Shown here one piece after another: positions 18,990-28,275 of a stretch of 64,000 nucleotides of DNA (its first letter is position 1; each line of letters opens with the position of its first letter). The translations under genes and the position numbers were made by a program. The stretch spans positions 36,530-100,529 of the forward strand of contig CAZTTH010000009.1 of assembly GCA_964615975.1 (NCBI GenBank), given 5' to 3'. This DNA comes from CAZTTH01 sp964615975. GTDB taxonomy: Bacteria; Verrucomicrobiota; Lentisphaeria; JABSQK01; JAJFLO01. The notes under the pieces are model-generated. The model was not told where the DNA came from, made no database searches, and worked only from the letters and a program-made list of their open reading frames with translations.

Positions 18990-20054
18990 ATGCAGGAATC
19001 AGATTCTTCAACCCCAACATTGCTTACAATAAAAAATGAGATACTTCTCTATGCGCGCGAGTTGGAATTTGATTTAATTACCATTGCCAGCCCGGTATTG
19101 GATGCGAAACATCAGTCCGCTTTCACGCAATGGATCAAGGCAAAAAAGCATGGAGAGATGGACTATTTGGCGCGCCGCGTCCGTGAGCAAAAAACGATCT
19201 ATTCTTTATTGCCTGAAGTTAAAAGCATTATCGTTTTGGGGACAAACTATTACCGTCGAGATGTGCATCGAAGAGGATTGGATGAGGGCGAAATCAGTCG
19301 ATACGCTGCCACACGGGATTACCATAAAATTATCACGAAAAAACTTAAAAAACTCAGTCGATTCATTGCCGATGAGTTTGGCGGTGAAACAAGGTACTAT
19401 GTCGATACCGGTCCAATTCTAGAGCGCGCTTACGCGGAGAGTAGCGGCATGGGCTATATCGGGAGAAATACCTGTATCATCAACGACATTTTCGGCTCGT
19501 GGATTTTTTTGGCGGAAGTGTTGACGACACTTTCACTTCCGTCCGATCATGAACCCATTAAAATCCATTGTGGTTCCTGTAGTCGCTGTTTAGATAGATG
19601 TCCGACTCGAGCAATCTCTCATGATTTTACAATCGATGCCCGGAAATGCATTTCTTATCTCACCATTGAAAACAAGGGAGCGATTCCCAAAGAACTAAGA
19701 AAAGCAATGGGGGGCTGGCTTTTCGGGTGCGATATCTGCCAGGATGTTTGCCCCCATAACGGTCGCGCGATAATGTCAGAATCTACTGATTTTACCACGA
19801 CTCTTTCAAATGGGCGGTTCTTATCGTTGGAACAATTGTTGGCGATAAGAACAGACGCGGAATTTCTCCAATTATTTGCCGGAACCCCGATGACACGAGC
19901 AAAAAGACGCGGGATGCTGCGGAATGCGTGTGTGGTCGCGGGAAATTCAGGGCAAATTAAACTGCTGTCACTCTTAAGGCAAATTATCGAACATGAGGAT
20001 GAAATGTTGGGTGAACATGCACAATGGGCGATCACGGAATTGGAACGGAATTAA
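18990..20054 (+). CDS. queG: Epoxyqueuosine reductase QueG
   Basis: The 354 residues match QueG. The B12-binding N-terminal domain includes HGEMDYLARR, a YVDTGPILERAYAESSG segment with the catalytic Asp, and GYIGRNTCII. Two [4Fe-4S] ferredoxin-like clusters follow (CGSCSRCLDRCPTRAI and CDICQDVCPHN). The C-terminus has short HEAT-like helices. QueG reduces epoxyqueuosine to queuosine at tRNA position 34. It starts three bases after the GT9 stop, so it is co-transcribed with that gene. Confidence 0.95.
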   Translation: MQESDSSTPTLLTIKNEILLYARELEFDLITIASPVLDAKHQSAFTQWIKAKKHGEMDYLARRVREQKTIYSLLPEVKSIIVLGTNYYRRDVHRRGLDEGEISRYAATRDYHKIITKKLKKLSRFIADEFGGETRYYVDTGPILERAYAESSGMGYIGRNTCIINDIFGSWIFLAEVLTTLSLPSDHEPIKIHCGSCSRCLDRCPTRAISHDFTIDARKCISYLTIENKGAIPKELRKAMGGWLFGCDICQDVCPHNGRAIMSESTDFTTTLSNGRFLSLEQLLAIRTDAEFLQLFAGTPMTRAKRRGMLRNACVVAGNSGQIKLLSLLRQIIEHEDEMLGEHAQWAITELERN

Positions 20055-20141
20055 ATCTCTTTTATTTATTTTTGCAGGCATTAATCATTTTTGTTTCAAG
20101 TCAATGATACCATGATGATAAAAAATTAATTTTAGCATCAA

Positions 20142-20169
20142 TTGTATTCATCAAGCAGTCATGTAAAAT
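20142..20169 (+). promoter_or_regulatory. Possible sigma70-type promoter for glnA
   Basis: TTGTAT at 20142-20147 and TAAAAT at 20164-20169 are 16 bases apart and would start transcription near 20176. This leaves a leader of about 77 bases before the glnA ATG. No sigma-54 (GG-N10-GC) element is visible. This is inference from sequence likeness only. Confidence 0.35.
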
Positions 20170-20187
20170 AGTTGCCTTAAATCTTTT

Positions 20188-20224
20188 GATTGCGTTCAAA
20201 TCGACGTGGGCGTCGGTTGCAATC
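20188..20224 (+). promoter_or_regulatory. Two-tier hairpin in the glnA leader
   Basis: An outer stem GATTGC (20188-20193) / GCAATC (20219-20224) encloses an inner stem CGACG (20202-20206) / CGTCG (20211-20215) with a TGGG tetraloop. It ends about 28 bases before the glnA start and 17 before its AGGAG site (20240-20244). It could be a leader control element. It contains CGTTCA, as the glutamine riboswitch does, but lacks the GAAGUAGG half, so I do not call it that. Confidence 0.4.
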
Positions 20225-20252
20225 ATTCACTTAAAATCAGGAGTTTTTATTT

Positions 20253-21668
20253 ATGTCACCCAAAGAATTGGTAAAGTTTATTAAAGACAAATCGATACGA
20301 TTCATCGATTTCAAATTTCAGGATTTTCTCGGCACCTGGCAACATTTTAGTATTCCGATCCATCAATTCAGTGAAAGTACCTGCGAAGAAGGGGTGGGCT
20401 TTGATGGTTCGAGCATACGCGGTTGGCGAGCCATTAATGAAAGCGACATGCTGGTCATGCCCGATCCTGCCACTGCCTTTATCGATCCTTTCATGGAGCC
20501 GCCCACCCTGTCCCTGATCTGTTCGATCTTGGATCCAATCACCAAACAACCCTATTCACGTGACCCTAGGAACGTGGCACACAAATGTCAGGAGTTCATT
20601 AAATCCACCGGCATTGCAGATACGGCATATCTCGGACCAGAATTGGAGTTTTTCGTTTTTGATCAGGTACGCTTTGGTCAGGCATCGAATTATTCATTTT
20701 ATGAACTGGACTCCAATGAAGGTATTTGGAATTCCGAAAAAGAAGGCGAATCACCCAATCTAGGGCATCGCCCACGTCATAAGGAAGGTTATTTTCCCGT
20801 CCCGCCTATGGATTCCTTGCAAAATCTTCGCGCTCAGATGGTTGAGTTATTGCATCACGTTGGTGTGGATGTGGAAGCCCATCATCATGAAGTGTCAACC
20901 GGGGGTCAGTGCGAGATTGACATGCGCTTTCAACCATTATTGCGTATGGCTGATCAAGTGATGATCTACAAGTATATAGTCAAGAATGTCGCCCATCGAA
21001 ATGGGAAGACAGTTACCTTCATGCCCAAACCCTTATTTGGTGATAACGGCTCCGGGATGCATGTCCATTCCAGTTTATGGAAGAATGGCAAACCTTTGTT
21101 TGCCGGCAAGAAATATGCGGGATTGTCGGAAATGGCTTTGCATTATATCGGTGGCATACTCAAACATGCACCAGCTCTACTGGGTATATGCGCTCCCACA
21201 ACCAATTCCTATAAACGATTGGTCCCCGGATATGAAGCCCCGGTGAATCTGGCATATTCACAACGAAATCGCAGCGCCACCATGCGAATCCCGATGTACT
21301 CATCCAACCCCAAGTCCAAGCGAGTCGAATTTCGTTGTCCCGATCCCTCAACCAACCCACATTATGCTTTCGCTGCCATAGTAATGGCAGGCATCGATGG
21401 GATAATGAATCGGACAGATCCCGGATTGCCGATGGATAAGGATCTATACGATCTGGAACCGGAAGAAGCAGCAAAAATCACTCAGGTTCCCGGTTCATTG
21501 CCGGAATCATTGCAGGCATTGGAGGATGACCATGAATTTCTCCTCCGCGGCGATGTCTTTACCGAGGATATCATTCAAACCTGGATTAAATATAAACGCG
21601 CGGTTGAGATTGATGCCTTAAGGCTTCGCCCTCATCCCTATGAGTTTTATATGTATTATGATTGTTAA
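20253..21668 (+). CDS. glnA: Glutamine synthetase, type I
   Basis: The 471 residues match bacterial GSI. Landmarks are GVGFDGSSIRGW, the ATP/metal site ending in STGGQCEIDMRF, KPLFGDNGSGMHVHSS, NRSATMRIPMY, and CPDPSTNPHYAFAA. The tyrosine adenylylation loop is present as DLYDLEPEE, so this is the adenylylatable GSI-beta form. The enzyme makes glutamine from glutamate, ammonia and ATP and is the main ammonium entry point. A clear AGGAG lies nine bases before the ATG. No glnB or glnE is in the window. Confidence 0.97.
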   Translation: MSPKELVKFIKDKSIRFIDFKFQDFLGTWQHFSIPIHQFSESTCEEGVGFDGSSIRGWRAINESDMLVMPDPATAFIDPFMEPPTLSLICSILDPITKQPYSRDPRNVAHKCQEFIKSTGIADTAYLGPELEFFVFDQVRFGQASNYSFYELDSNEGIWNSEKEGESPNLGHRPRHKEGYFPVPPMDSLQNLRAQMVELLHHVGVDVEAHHHEVSTGGQCEIDMRFQPLLRMADQVMIYKYIVKNVAHRNGKTVTFMPKPLFGDNGSGMHVHSSLWKNGKPLFAGKKYAGLSEMALHYIGGILKHAPALLGICAPTTNSYKRLVPGYEAPVNLAYSQRNRSATMRIPMYSSNPKSKRVEFRCPDPSTNPHYAFAAIVMAGIDGIMNRTDPGLPMDKDLYDLEPEEAAKITQVPGSLPESLQALEDDHEFLLRGDVFTEDIIQTWIKYKRAVEIDALRLRPHPYEFYMYYDC

Positions 21669-21686
21669 AAGCCGTTAATTTTTTAG

Positions 21687-21715
21687 GCGGACTAAAAACG
21701 GGGTTTTTAGTCCGC
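21687..21715 (+). terminator. Terminator hairpin between convergent glnA and the CDC123-like gene
   Basis: A perfect 13-bp stem has arms at 21687-21699 (GCGGACTAAAAAC) and 21703-21715 with a GGG loop. Further weak pairing outside extends it. It sits 18 bases after the glnA stop and 8 bases from the end of the convergent gene, so it could serve both. The T-tract after it is weak. Confidence 0.7.
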
Positions 21716-21722
21716 TTGAAAA

Positions 21723-22421
21723 TTAAAATGAAACGGAAACATTGCCCTTTAGCTTGACCGGCTTTGAGATTAGTTTTAGTCCTGACCGATGCTCCCAATT
21801 TCGATCCCAAATCCGCAACAACAGTGGATCAGTTGGCAATCCCCAGTCATTCAAATCGATGATGATGATTTCATCCTTAGACGTGAAATATAGGTCGATG
21901 ACAATATTTTTCTGCGGAAGAAATGCCGCAATGTCCTGGACAAATTCATCCGCCTTTTGCCAATAAAAATCGCTGCGGCTTACGATTCGTGGAAAATAAT
22001 TATTGAGGTCCAATTGCGACATCGCGCTTAAGCCCTGTTCCCACACAAAAACCCGAAATTCACGCTGTTTATCCATCCGTCGATAAGGATGAATGGCAAT
22101 GCGCTCAGTCTTGCCATTCGCGAACGCATTGATCACTTTCGCGCTTTCCCGCAAAATCTCCCACCCAATTGTCCCTGAATTTACCGCGCCATTTTTCTTT
22201 TGATAAAGCGGTGAATCTGTTGGAGCACAACAATCGGCATGAATAAAGCAATTGCCCGGAAGATTGACGATCGCTCTTTGAATATTTTTAATAAGCTGAC
22301 TGGGTGGAACAGGAACGATTGTACTGATCAGAGACTCGATCTCAAACGGCTTTAAACGTATGAATATCGTTGGAAACGTGAAACAAGATAGAGAAGGATA
22401 CCATTCACTCACACAATGCAT
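21723..22421 (-). CDS. CDC123/D123-like ATP-grasp protein
   Basis: The 232 residues carry the CDC123 signatures in order: FIHADCCAPTDS (cf. KLNWSAPKDA), an R-K-W-like segment followed by REFRVFV, SAMSQLD (cf. ISQRD), NIVIDLYF and IIDLNDWGLPTDPLLLRIWD (cf. LIDFNPFG..TDSLLF.W). Eukaryotic CDC123 is an ATP-grasp chaperone that assembles translation factor eIF2. Bacterial homologues are scattered and of unknown function. It is a single gene facing glnA, and 85 bases separate it from the end of the sugar-dehydrogenase gene upstream. Family assignment is by motif only. Confidence 0.65.
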   Translation of the reverse strand: MHCVSEWYPSLSCFTFPTIFIRLKPFEIESLISTIVPVPPSQLIKNIQRAIVNLPGNCFIHADCCAPTDSPLYQKKNGAVNSGTIGWEILRESAKVINAFANGKTERIAIHPYRRMDKQREFRVFVWEQGLSAMSQLDLNNYFPRIVSRSDFYWQKADEFVQDIAAFLPQKNIVIDLYFTSKDEIIIIDLNDWGLPTDPLLLRIWDRNWEHRSGLKLISKPVKLKGNVSVSF

Positions 22422-22506
22422 AACTCACCTTCAATAGTAAATGAGAATTAAGAGTTGAAAATACGAAATCTAATTTGTGATAGATTTACATGTGATTATT
22501 AAATCG

Positions 22507-23667
22507 TTATTGCGGTTTTTGATAGTCTATCCGATAAATACAGTCACGATAATCATCAGAAATCAGGATAGAACCATCGCTGACAATCTCGATATCCACT
22601 GGCCGACCATGGACTTTTTCTCCTTGTAACCAGCCGCTCGCAAAAGGAGTGTAATTGGTAACTGTATTTCCCGCCAATGACACCATGGTTACACGATAAC
22701 CGATTTTTCGACTGCGATTCCATGAACCGTGCTCGGCAATAAAGATTTGCTGGTGATACTCCTGAGGAAATTTAAGACCAGTATAAAAACGCATTCCCAA
22801 CGCCGCCACATGGGGGCCAAGTTCCTTGACTGGGGCAATGAATTTTTCTGTTTGTTGATGATTTCCGAACTCCGGGTCGATGATTTTGTTTCCATGTACA
22901 AAGGGATAACCAAAATGACCGCCGCTTTCGGGAGCACGATTGAGCTCATCCGGCGGTATATTATCACCCAGGAAATCACGTCCGTTATCGGTAAACCAGA
23001 GTTCTCGGGAAACCGGATGTCAATCGAAGCCGACACTATTTCTGATTCCACGAGCGAAGATCTCAATCCCGTTTTTCTGATTAACATCCAAACGCGTTAT
23101 TGACGCAAAAGGGAGTGGAGGGTCGCAGATATTGCACGGTGCTCCGACGGGGATATAAAGCTTCCCATCCGGCCCAAAACGAATAAATTTCCAACCATGA
23201 CTGCTTTCCTGAGGAAAATCTTCCCGGACAACTATGGGCTGATTAATTTCTGACAATCGGTTTTCAATATTGTCATAACGTAATAATCGACTGATTTCCG
23301 CAACATATAATGCGCCGCCCTGAAATGCGACACCATTAGGCATATTCAAGCCTGTGGCAATCGTGATCACGTTATCGACCTGATAATCCTGATTCGTGTC
23401 GCGCAATGCATAAACCATTCCGGCATCGCGGGAGCCGACAAAAAGAGTCCCCTGCTCTCCCCAAGTCATGGAACGAGCATTTTTGACATTATCCGCATAG
23501 ATTTTTATTCCGAATCCCGGCGGAAGTTTAATCTCTTTCAAAAAGGAAAAATCAGCGCCATGAATCGCATTCACAAGTCCAAGGCCTAGCATAAGGACGA
23601 TTATAGGATGATTAACACCAAATAAATTCATTAATACTTCAAATGAAATTTGGGTGATATTTTTCAT
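22507..23667 (-). pseudogene. PQQ-type sugar (sorbosone/glucose) dehydrogenase with in-frame TGA
   Basis: A signal peptide (MKNITQIS... to AIHGADF) is followed by a six-bladed propeller of the soluble sugar dehydrogenase/sorbosone type: LPPGFGIKIYADNV, LFVGSRDAGMVYAL, GLNMPNGVAFQGGALYVAE, ARGIRNSVGFD. A TGA (23020-23022) then stands where the family has Trp in GFDWHP. The same frame continues HPVSRELWFTDNGRD, then DELNRAPESGGHFGYP, and runs to TAA at 22507. So the whole gene is intact except for one TGG-to-TGA change. It may be a true nonsense mutation, a sequencing error, or read-through. The start ATG 23667 overlaps the ddl stop by ATGA. Confidence 0.85.
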
Positions 23668-24584
23668 CTTATCCGTGAGCGTGCGCATTCGATCAAATGC
23701 TGGCACAATTCAGTGAATTTATAACCGGCGACAGCGGCTGCTTTCGGCAACAAACTGCTGGCCGTGAATCCCGGCAGACTGTTGGCCTCCAATATCCATG
23801 GCGCATTTGTTGCTTTATCAATCAGAATATCGATACGCAATAAGTCGCGTGCCCCCAAGGCAATATAAGCACTTTCAGCCAGGCGTTGAAGGTTATTTTG
23901 GATGGTCAAAGAAATTGTCTGAGGTGGACAAAAATATTGGGTCGCTCCTTTGCTATACACATACTTGGCATCGTAATCAAAGATGTCGCCTGCATATACG
24001 ATCTCAACTACCGGCAACGCCTTGCCATCGACCAATCCGACTGTCACTTCAATCGGTTTGGCAAGCAGAGCTTCCACTAACACCTCGGTGTCATGCTTAA
24101 ATACAGCTTCCAGGGATTCCCTCCACTCATTGGGGGTTGTAATAATCTTAATCCCAATTGTTGAGCCGCCATTATTGGGTTTCGCTATTAACGGGAGTTC
24201 AAGTTCTGTGGGGATGGGGTGATCTGTCGAATGAATGAGAATTCCAGGAAGCACGGGTAAGCCGTATTCCTTCAACCGTTGCTTGGTTAAGTGTTTGTTG
24301 ATCATCAATCGGCTGGCAGATGCATCTGAACCGACATAGGCAATGCCCCGTTTTTCCAATTGCTCCTGTATCTCTCCATCTTCCCCAAATCTCCCATGCA
24401 ATGCGGGAAAGACAACGTCAGTATGAGGGGGAAGTCCAGGCAGCACCGGCTGATCAAACTTGATATCATAGACATTAAATCCACAATTCCTCAGGGCGTC
24501 AACGATAGCCTGACCTGACTTCAGTGAAATATCATGTTCGCTGGAAGGCCCTCCCATCAAGACTGCGACGTTAATTGTATTCAT
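23664..24584 (-). CDS. ddl: D-alanine--D-alanine ligase
   Basis: From ATG 24584 the protein has 306 residues, the normal Ddl length. Landmarks are VAVLMGGPSSEHDISLKSG at the N-terminus, the ATP-grasp elements PLIAKPNNGGSTIGIK and EVLVEALLAKPIEVTVGLV, and EANSLPGFTASSLLPKAA at the end. It joins two D-alanines for peptidoglycan precursors. ATG 24584 has GGAAG upstream and overlaps the stop of the HEAT lipoprotein gene (ATGA), so a longer upstream frame is not used. Its own stop overlaps the next start in the same way. Confidence 0.95.
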   Translation of the reverse strand: MNTINVAVLMGGPSSEHDISLKSGQAIVDALRNCGFNVYDIKFDQPVLPGLPPHTDVVFPALHGRFGEDGEIQEQLEKRGIAYVGSDASASRLMINKHLTKQRLKEYGLPVLPGILIHSTDHPIPTELELPLIAKPNNGGSTIGIKIITTPNEWRESLEAVFKHDTEVLVEALLAKPIEVTVGLVDGKALPVVEIVYAGDIFDYDAKYVYSKGATQYFCPPQTISLTIQNNLQRLAESAYIALGARDLLRIDILIDKATNAPWILEANSLPGFTASSLLPKAAAVAGYKFTELCQHLIECARSRIR

Positions 24585-25411
24585 GGGTATCTTCCCGAGC
24601 TTAGTTTTTGTTGTGTGAACCAGATTTCCTTCATAACCCATTCCGGAATATCATCATAATCGCTCGCCAGTTCCAAAACGGGAATAAAGACATTGCCATC
24701 ATGCTTTAATTTGCCGATCATGTAGGTTGCCGCCCAACACCGCTCCCAGTACTCTGCTTTTGAATGATCTCCAAATGGTTTGATTGCCATCATTTGAGGA
24801 ATATTAAGGCTATCGAGCAAGGATTGGATTTCCGCAAGATTTTTTTCGTTTTTTAAGCCATCCAGATTGATGATAGCGCCCGCCAGATAGGTTCGGATTA
24901 TTGCTGACTCGGCGGTATTGAATGCGGTCTTTAAAAATTGCAGGGTTTCAGGTGATCGATCTCCGATTTCTGTCAACGCCCGTATCATGAATGCCTTATT
25001 GCGTTCATCGCTTTCACCTTGGTACGCCTTGTGCAATGCCGGTCCGGCAGTCGCTGCCACGGGACCCAATGCTTCCAATATAAAGGCGGCACGACGACGT
25101 TCATCCACATTCCCGGATGCCAAGGCTGAAATTATCTCCGGCAATTTTTGCCGGAGATCGGACCGGATGTGATCAAGCTCTGACTTTGATGGCTTTGAGG
25201 TATTCATTTGATGCCAGTTTATTTGAGATTGCAGCTCTGTTTGACTTGATTGATTTGGCGGGGTGGGGAGAGTTTGACAACCGGAAGCCAGCAACAATAT
25301 GGTAATAACGAGTGTCGGAATGCTTAATTGCTCAAGGTTGAGTGATTGCAAAACAAAATCGCATCGGTTGATCAATTTGATTAACGGTATTAATCCCATG
25401 ACTATTTTCAC
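24581..25411 (-). CDS. HEAT-repeat-like lipoprotein
   Basis: This is a 276-residue protein with a hydrophobic helix ending in the lipobox LASGC (about residues 41-45), so it is probably lipidated. After a linker, residues about 80-275 are helical pairs of HEAT type, for example RRRAAFILEALGPVAATAGPALHKAY and RNKAFMIRALTEIGDRSPETLQFL. HEAT repeats bind proteins. The first gene of a three-gene operon, it is coupled to ddl by ATGA. No function is known. Confidence 0.7.
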   Translation of the reverse strand: MKIVMGLIPLIKLINRCDFVLQSLNLEQLSIPTLVITILLLASGCQTLPTPPNQSSQTELQSQINWHQMNTSKPSKSELDHIRSDLRQKLPEIISALASGNVDERRRAAFILEALGPVAATAGPALHKAYQGESDERNKAFMIRALTEIGDRSPETLQFLKTAFNTAESAIIRTYLAGAIINLDGLKNEKNLAEIQSLLDSLNIPQMMAIKPFGDHSKAEYWERCWAATYMIGKLKHDGNVFIPVLELASDYDDIPEWVMKEIWFTQQKLSSGRYP

Positions 25412-25677
25412 AGAGCTACTTTATTTAACCGGATTGAATCGTTTCTTTCTTAATTGGTGTCAATAAATGGAAAAGCCCAACTGTCAAGGCGTAAACACGT
25501 GCAATTAGTAATGTGATCAAGCGTTTGGTTGAGAATCATTCCGTCAGAAGAATTATCATAGGTCTCTTTACAGCATCGGAAAAGACCAATATATTTTTAA
25601 CAAATCTAAGATACCTTGGAATAAAATCTATTCCGACATTTCAATTCAATTATAAAAGTCTCCTTCTAAGTAATACC

Positions 25678-26640
25678 ATGCGTATTTCATTAAACCTGCA
25701 ATCGAACTTATCTAATTCCCATATCCGATTTCTCAATGCAGCGGTTGGATTGATTGCACTTTACATATCCCTGTCGGTATCATTGTATGCAGCAATTCCT
25801 GAAGGTATGATCGAATCCTTGGAAATGAAGGTCGATGCCGAATTAAGTAAAATTGTCAATGAGTTGGTCACGGAAAAGCACGTCTGTGACGAATTCTGGT
25901 TCGAATGGCCCCTGAATGTATCCAACAAAAATCGTGACATGGTCGAACAGGAAATCTCAGACATGATCAGAAAAAGTGCTGAGGAAGAGTTTCCTTCGAT
26001 GCTTAGAAATACATTTGAACAAGAAGCCAATAATAAATATGTGTTTTATGAGTTAGGGGATCTGGTTGAATTTGATACCAAAAAAGGCGATAGGATCAAG
26101 GGGTATTTCCGTGAAATCGGAAAAATTAATTTATTAATTGATAACCGGGTGGTGTTGTTTGACGAACTCACCGATGATGCCCGCGCTCATTTTGACCGCA
26201 TAAACCGAGATGTAAAAATCAAGGAATATGTACGCGCCCAAATGGCTGAATTGAAAGATAAAAGATCCGCATACGAAAATAAAATAAGAACCGAATTAGC
26301 GGATCGGATCTATCGTGAAGCGGGATATGTTAAAATTGGCGGGGTCTGGGTGGAGAAACGGAAATACGTTCAAGACGAATTGGAAAAAAGACGGAATGCT
26401 GTTAGTGAGAAATTAAAACCCATGTTGCAAACTAAACTATATTATGACAATGGCTTAGTGCAATTCAATAACGAGTGGATGACCCGGGAGGATGCGAATA
26501 AACAATTGAAAAAGTTAGAAGAGGAGCAAGCACAAAAAGCATCAGAGCCAACTGAAATCCCAGTTAATGAAACCGAAAAAACACCAATAGAATCTGAACA
26601 AGGAGATGATGACGATGACGGCGGCGGCATCTGGGATTAA
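25678..26640 (+). CDS. Secreted protein of unknown function
   Basis: From ATG 25678 the protein has 320 residues. The first 40 form a signal peptide (FLNAAVGLIALYISLSVSLYAA). The rest is highly charged and helical, with a short beta-like segment in the middle (GDLVEFDTKKGDRIKGYFREIGKINLLIDNR) that resembles a small SH3-like turn, and Lys/Glu-rich coiled coil after it. The tail is very acidic (GDDDDDGG). The open frame starts earlier (25513), but the signal peptide favours ATG 25678. I do not recognise the family. It overlaps the start of the Trm112-type gene. Confidence 0.6.
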   Translation: MRISLNLQSNLSNSHIRFLNAAVGLIALYISLSVSLYAAIPEGMIESLEMKVDAELSKIVNELVTEKHVCDEFWFEWPLNVSNKNRDMVEQEISDMIRKSAEEEFPSMLRNTFEQEANNKYVFYELGDLVEFDTKKGDRIKGYFREIGKINLLIDNRVVLFDELTDDARAHFDRINRDVKIKEYVRAQMAELKDKRSAYENKIRTELADRIYREAGYVKIGGVWVEKRKYVQDELEKRRNAVSEKLKPMLQTKLYYDNGLVQFNNEWMTREDANKQLKKLEEEQAQKASEPTEIPVNETEKTPIESEQGDDDDDGGGIWD

Positions 26641-26827
26641 CCACTTACCTATATCTCCGGTTTTGTTGGAAATTTTGGCGTGTCCCGCATGCCAATCTCG
26701 ACCAGCAGTAGCTCTGATTGATGACAACCGGTATTTACAATGCGTCGAGTGTCACCGGAAATATCCCATCAAGGAAGGTATACCGGTGATGCTGGTCGAA
26801 GAAGCCATCATCGATAAGACAAATTAA
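26606..26827 (+). CDS. Trm112-family (UPF0434) zinc-binding small protein
   Basis: The 73 residues match the family, with LLEILACPACQSRP and then LQCVECHRKYPIKEGIPVMLVEEA. The CxxC...CxxC set binds zinc. Eukaryotic Trm112 activates methyltransferases, and bacterial relatives (YcaR type) are thought to be partners of nearby methyltransferases, though none is adjacent here. The start is uncertain: ATGs occur at 26606, 26609 and 26615, all overlapping the end of the previous gene by up to 35 bases. Confidence 0.85.
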   Translation: MMTMTAAASGINHLPISPVLLEILACPACQSRPAVALIDDNRYLQCVECHRKYPIKEGIPVMLVEEAIIDKTN

Positions 26828-27295
26828 TTATTTCAATGATCTATCACCTCCATTCAAAGTTTTTTTATGCCTTGCATTTTTGTTTCGCGAATAGTTATCC
26901 ATTTTGCCACATCGGCAAGGTTGATAGTCTTTGCATTCGCCAAACCAGCCTCATGATTTTTTCTCTGCCCTATAAGTTACTCCTGCTTTTCTTCCAGTCT
27001 TTTTTATCATATTCACCGGGGTACGGAATCTCCCACCATGGGAATCCCCCCCGACTTCCACCTCAACAACTCGGTCAATCCCATGTCACAATCAATTCGA
27101 GTGATTTTGGCATCGACAACGACAACTATCCCAGCAACTTAACCTGCAAGTTAATGGCATATGATTCACACATTCTTGGTTCTTTGTCAAAGAAAATCAC
27201 CACCAAAATTCACCGTGGACTGCGTTATCTTAGACGATCAGTTGCGGCGTTGAAACACTTAAATTTTAACCCTTTTAATTTGAACACATTCAACA
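26828..27295. other. Intergenic stretch before fmt; no supported gene
   Basis: These 468 bases separate the Trm112-type gene and fmt. A plus-strand open frame (26836-27399) has no family motif and runs into fmt, so I do not support it. The region is pyrimidine-rich on the plus strand. I see no clear hairpin, promoter or tRNA. Confidence 0.35.
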
Positions 27296-28273
27296 ATGCC
27301 TACTCTATCCAATGCCTCAAAAATCAGGCTATATTTTTTTGCTTCGGGAGCAATTGCTCTTCATGTTTTAGAACAACTTGTCTCAGCCAACCAATTTGAA
27401 TTGGTTGGCTGTGCAACACAACCTGATAGTCACGCCGGACGCGCTCATCGACTAACTCAAACCCCGATAAGCAAATATTGCAAAGAAAAAGAGATTATTG
27501 TCGACCAGCCCAAGTCCGTCAATGATGAATCCTACCTTGCCAAACTCCACGCCTTGGCTCTTGATATAATTCTCGTCTTTTCATTTGGGCAACTTTTAAA
27601 AGAAACCCTGCTTAAAATTCCCCGACTGGGCTGCATCAATATTCATGCTTCATTATTGCCACGTTATCGTGGGGCCTCACCAATTGCTGCCGCGTTATTA
27701 TCCGGCGATACAGAAACAGGCATATCCTATATGCAAATGGAGAAAGGCCTGGATTCTGGTCCCGTGTTCAAGCAATATAAGATGGTCATCCCGTCACCTT
27801 GTTATGCTCAGGAATTGGAATCGCGTTTATCGCAACTGGCAGGAGACACGGTCATTCCGACCTTGGCCGAAATTGTCAGCAATGAAATCATCGCCCAGAA
27901 GCAGGATCCCACAAAGGTCAGCGTGGCGCCGAAAATTCGCAAGGAAAATGGCCAAGTCAGCTGGTTGAAAAATGCGTTTTTTATTGAACGCATGGTTCGC
28001 GCCTATCACCCCTGGCCTGGCGCCTGGTTTATCCACACGGGAAAAAGCAGTCCGCGCCGCATTACCATTACTGCGGCGATGGCGGAAGAGGAAACCGCGG
28101 AAACCCGATCCTCTACTGCCGGCTCAATTATTCAAGCAGATAAAAATGGTATAAAGATTAAATGTTCACCCCATGTACTGAAAATCGAAAAACTTCTACC
28201 TGAAGGCAAAAGAGAAATGAGTAGTAGCGATTTTCTCCATGGCAACCAATTAACCATAGGAAAATCCATATAA
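27296..28273 (+). CDS. fmt: Methionyl-tRNA formyltransferase
   Basis: The 325 residues match Fmt. Landmarks are YFFASGAIALHVLEQL, the catalytic loop INIHASLLPRYRGASPI (with the conserved Asn/His) and SYMQMEKGLDSGPV with the catalytic Asp. The C-terminal domain is the usual small beta barrel. It formylates Met-tRNA for initiation. It ends two bases before the RNase E/G gene, so the two form an operon. Confidence 0.95.
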   Translation: MPTLSNASKIRLYFFASGAIALHVLEQLVSANQFELVGCATQPDSHAGRAHRLTQTPISKYCKEKEIIVDQPKSVNDESYLAKLHALALDIILVFSFGQLLKETLLKIPRLGCINIHASLLPRYRGASPIAAALLSGDTETGISYMQMEKGLDSGPVFKQYKMVIPSPCYAQELESRLSQLAGDTVIPTLAEIVSNEIIAQKQDPTKVSVAPKIRKENGQVSWLKNAFFIERMVRAYHPWPGAWFIHTGKSSPRRITITAAMAEEETAETRSSTAGSIIQADKNGIKIKCSPHVLKIEKLLPEGKREMSSSDFLHGNQLTIGKSI

Positions 28274-28275
28274 TT

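Noticed and set aside
20188..20224. Glutamine (glnA) riboswitch
   Set aside because: CGTTCA is present, but the GAAGUAGG half of the consensus is missing and the stems differ.
26836..27399. 187-codon plus-strand frame before fmt
   Set aside because: It has no family motif, odd amino-acid composition and overlaps the start of fmt by about 100 bases.
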